Positions 62,548 through 64,000 of a DNA stretch of 64,000 nucleotides are shown here, piece after piece. Position 1 is the first letter of the stretch, and each line of letters starts with the position of its first letter. Source of the DNA: Xenorhabdus koppenhoeferi (GTDB taxonomy: Bacteria > Pseudomonadota > Gammaproteobacteria > Enterobacterales > Enterobacteriaceae); contig NZ_FPBJ01000007.1 in the NCBI RefSeq assembly GCF_900116635.1, positions 43,558 to 107,557 of the forward strand, read 5' to 3'. The notes under the pieces are model-generated. The model had not been told where the DNA came from, searched no databases, and saw only the letters and a list, made by a program, of their open reading frames with translations. Position numbers and translations under genes: made by a program.

Positions 62548-62569
62548 AGCCAGAATTATTATTCTGGCT
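62548..62569 (-). terminator. Terminator of the membrane-protein gene
   Basis: Read leftward, AGCCAGAAT and ATTCTGGCT form a nine-base stem with a four-base loop, followed by TTTATTTTTTT. Confidence 0.9.
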
Positions 62570-62591
62570 ATAGGATTAAATAAAAAATCAT

Positions 62592-63776
62592 TTAGTTTTT
62601 GCTATTAATTTTAAAGAAAGTATCCCATTGTTTAGCATCATCACTATTCAAAATAACACAAATATCAGTCATGTCTTTTAGTTTTCTTGCACTGTCTTCA
62701 CCACCAGAGGAAGTAATTAAATCGTAATTTCTTCCATCAATATTTCTTTTAAATTCACCAACACTCTCTGGGCATATTAATTTTTTATTTCCAGCGGAAA
62801 ACATTCTTATTCCATAGATGAAAAAATCTTTCTCAATCTTGTTTGTGGTCGATGTCATCCATAAGTTCTGGGGAAACATTTTTGGCTGATACTTGTTGCC
62901 ATTAATTAGAAAATAATGGCTTTTATTATCTATGATCCCAATAGAATAAAGAGAACTATTCACTAGTGTAGAGGTTATATTAGGAAATAGAATGGATGTG
63001 GTTATTGTGGTTAAAATAACAGCGATTGATAATTTCTTTGCTAATAGAATTTTACTTCTGTTTTCACTACTTGATGGAGTGTTTTTTATATCATTAAAAT
63101 ATACCATTGCTGGAAGAAATGATGATAGTGCAAATGCAATCATGAAAGCCAATGCTATTAGCAATGATATTGTTTTCTCTCCTGTACTATTCTTTAACAG
63201 CAAACTAACAGGAAGCGATATTGATAATGTAGCGAATACTATTGTGAATGTAGCTACTAGTACTTGGCCTACCTTTCTAAACTTATCAAAAATACTATTA
63301 TTTTTAAAATCCCCCTTAAATAATGAAGTTAATATAAAAATAAAAAAAGATAATGTTGCTATTATAGCGATGGTCTGTAATACAGAAGGAGGTGGAATTA
63401 TTTTTTTAACAAAAGAAGCATGAGGAAGGAATGCTAATGTTAAGAATAAAGTTGAACACCCCCAGCCTATCCAAGGCATAGATATTGGATTTTTAATTAC
63501 ATCAGGAAATATGGAATAGTGAGAAATAAGTATGGAGCTAGGTAGGATGAGGGTTATAACTATAGCAGTAGAGAGAATTACCGCAGATATTAATAAAAGC
63601 ATCAATCCTATATTAATTGAAAAAGAGTCTATTAATAAATCTAGTCTACCAATATTATTTAAGTAACTCCATACCATTATGCCGGACAATATCGTCAGAT
63701 AAGGTATTAATTTAACCATTTTCTTACTAATTTTTTGGTAAATTTCTTTCAACTCTTCTGTTGCTTGACTCGTCAT
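62592..63776 (-). CDS. Membrane protein of unknown function
   Basis: I do not recognise this 394-residue protein. It has about seven hydrophobic segments (roughly 22-42, 52-80, 100-118, 132-152, 168-190, 205-228 and 248-268). A hydrophilic C-terminal domain of about 120 residues follows (SHYFLINGNKYQPKMFPQ, then FFIYGIRMFSAG, with two cysteines, CPESVGE and ICVILNSDD). The C-terminal part probably lies outside the inner membrane. The AT-rich codon use, lone position with its own terminator, and neighbourhood of a phage-like regulator and RNA suggest acquired DNA. It could be an accessory, immunity or toxin-related protein; there is no direct evidence. Confidence 0.75.
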   Translation of the reverse strand: MTSQATEELKEIYQKISKKMVKLIPYLTILSGIMVWSYLNNIGRLDLLIDSFSINIGLMLLLISAVILSTAIVITLILPSSILISHYSIFPDVIKNPISMPWIGWGCSTLFLTLAFLPHASFVKKIIPPPSVLQTIAIIATLSFFIFILTSLFKGDFKNNSIFDKFRKVGQVLVATFTIVFATLSISLPVSLLLKNSTGEKTISLLIALAFMIAFALSSFLPAMVYFNDIKNTPSSSENRSKILLAKKLSIAVILTTITTSILFPNITSTLVNSSLYSIGIIDNKSHYFLINGNKYQPKMFPQNLWMTSTTNKIEKDFFIYGIRMFSAGNKKLICPESVGEFKRNIDGRNYDLITSSGGEDSARKLKDMTDICVILNSDDAKQWDTFFKINSKN

Positions 63777-64000
63777 AATACATCTCGTTAAATATTGAAT
63801 TATTAATAACCAAGAATCGCCTTGCAGGCAATAAAGATACAGTTATAAAGTATCTTATTGTCCGATTTAGTCGCACTTTTATACAGAATACGGTCGTGAC
63901 TCTAATTTATTGATAGTGATGAATGTTCAGATAATATCCTATAATTCTGTCATGCATTTCGATGGATTTTGAAAAAGACAATGTTTTGCGAGTCAGTCTT
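63777..64000. other. Upstream region of the membrane-protein gene
   Basis: The stretch is AT-rich, with the promoter region of the leftward gene. An ATG at 63962 opens a rightward frame to the window edge (13 codons), but there is no ribosome-binding site and too little sequence to judge it. Confidence 0.3.

Noticed and set aside
63962..64000. Possible start of a rightward gene at the window edge
   Set aside because: Only 13 codons visible and no ribosome-binding site.

Overview
The window looks like chromosomal DNA of an enterobacterium of the Xenorhabdus/Photorhabdus branch of the Morganellaceae. The reasons are the near-E. coli housekeeping proteins in moderately AT-rich DNA, many ERIC-type palindromic repeats, a PAS-LuxR solo regulator, and the gene blocks found. 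The genus is inferred; there is no rRNA or other marker here to prove it. I see no tRNA, rRNA or CRISPR.

Layout. (1) 1-2.7 kb, accessory: a cut LacI/GalR-type repressor, a PAS-LuxR solo, and an odd winged-helix plus ribbon-helix-helix protein. (2) 2.7-9.2 kb, a divergent tellurite/stress (Ter) module. Leftward it has a TRSP-type phosphoribosyltransferase, a HAD phosphatase reduced to 32 codons, a StiP-type PRTase-PELOTA protein and a CitE-like lyase. Rightward it has terZ, a terA reduced to 25 codons, terB, terC and terD. Two copies of a palindrome, one facing each arm, lie in the shared promoter region. (3) 9.3-15 kb, dapB-carA-carB. (4) 15.4-18.7 kb, an AT-rich cassette (AraC regulator, AzlC, AzlD, fatty-acid-desaturase-like enzyme) set between dapB and ispH, two loci that are close neighbours in E. 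coli. (5) 19-26.7 kb, ispH-fkpB-lspA-ileS-ribF, rpsT and nhaR. (6) 26.7-27.3 kb, a synteny breakpoint with an IS3-family transposase tail; nhaA is missing on one side and ibaG-murA on the other. (7) 27.3-38.5 kb, envelope and nitrogen-PTS genes: mlaFEDCB, yrbG, kdsD, kdsC, lptC, lptA, lptB, rpoN, hpf, ptsN, rapZ. (8) 38.5-39.1 kb, a gene graveyard (Tn3-type transposase and alanine racemase fragments) where npr would be expected. (9) 39.1-53 kb, rnk, pmbA/tldE, darP, tldD, a nitrilase-family gene, yhdP, rng, yhdE and mreBCD. (10) 53.6-61.5 kb, acuI, aroQ, accB, accC, yhdT, panF, prmA, dusB and fis. (11) 61.5-64 kb, a small accessory island: a Ner-like regulator, a GC-rich structured element resembling the C4/P4-type immunity RNA, and an unrecognised membrane protein.

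How the parts work together. Most genes build or maintain the envelope: LPS (kdsD, kdsC, lptCAB), lipid asymmetry (mla), peptidoglycan and shape (dapB, mreBCD), fatty acids (accBC), isoprenoids (ispH) and lipoproteins (lspA). Others serve translation (ileS, rpsT, hpf, prmA, dusB, rng, darP). The parts most worth a second look are the pruned Ter module with its paired operators, the AraC-AzlCD-desaturase cassette, the structured RNA beside the Ner-like gene, and the two scarred junctions at 26.7 and 38.6 kb.
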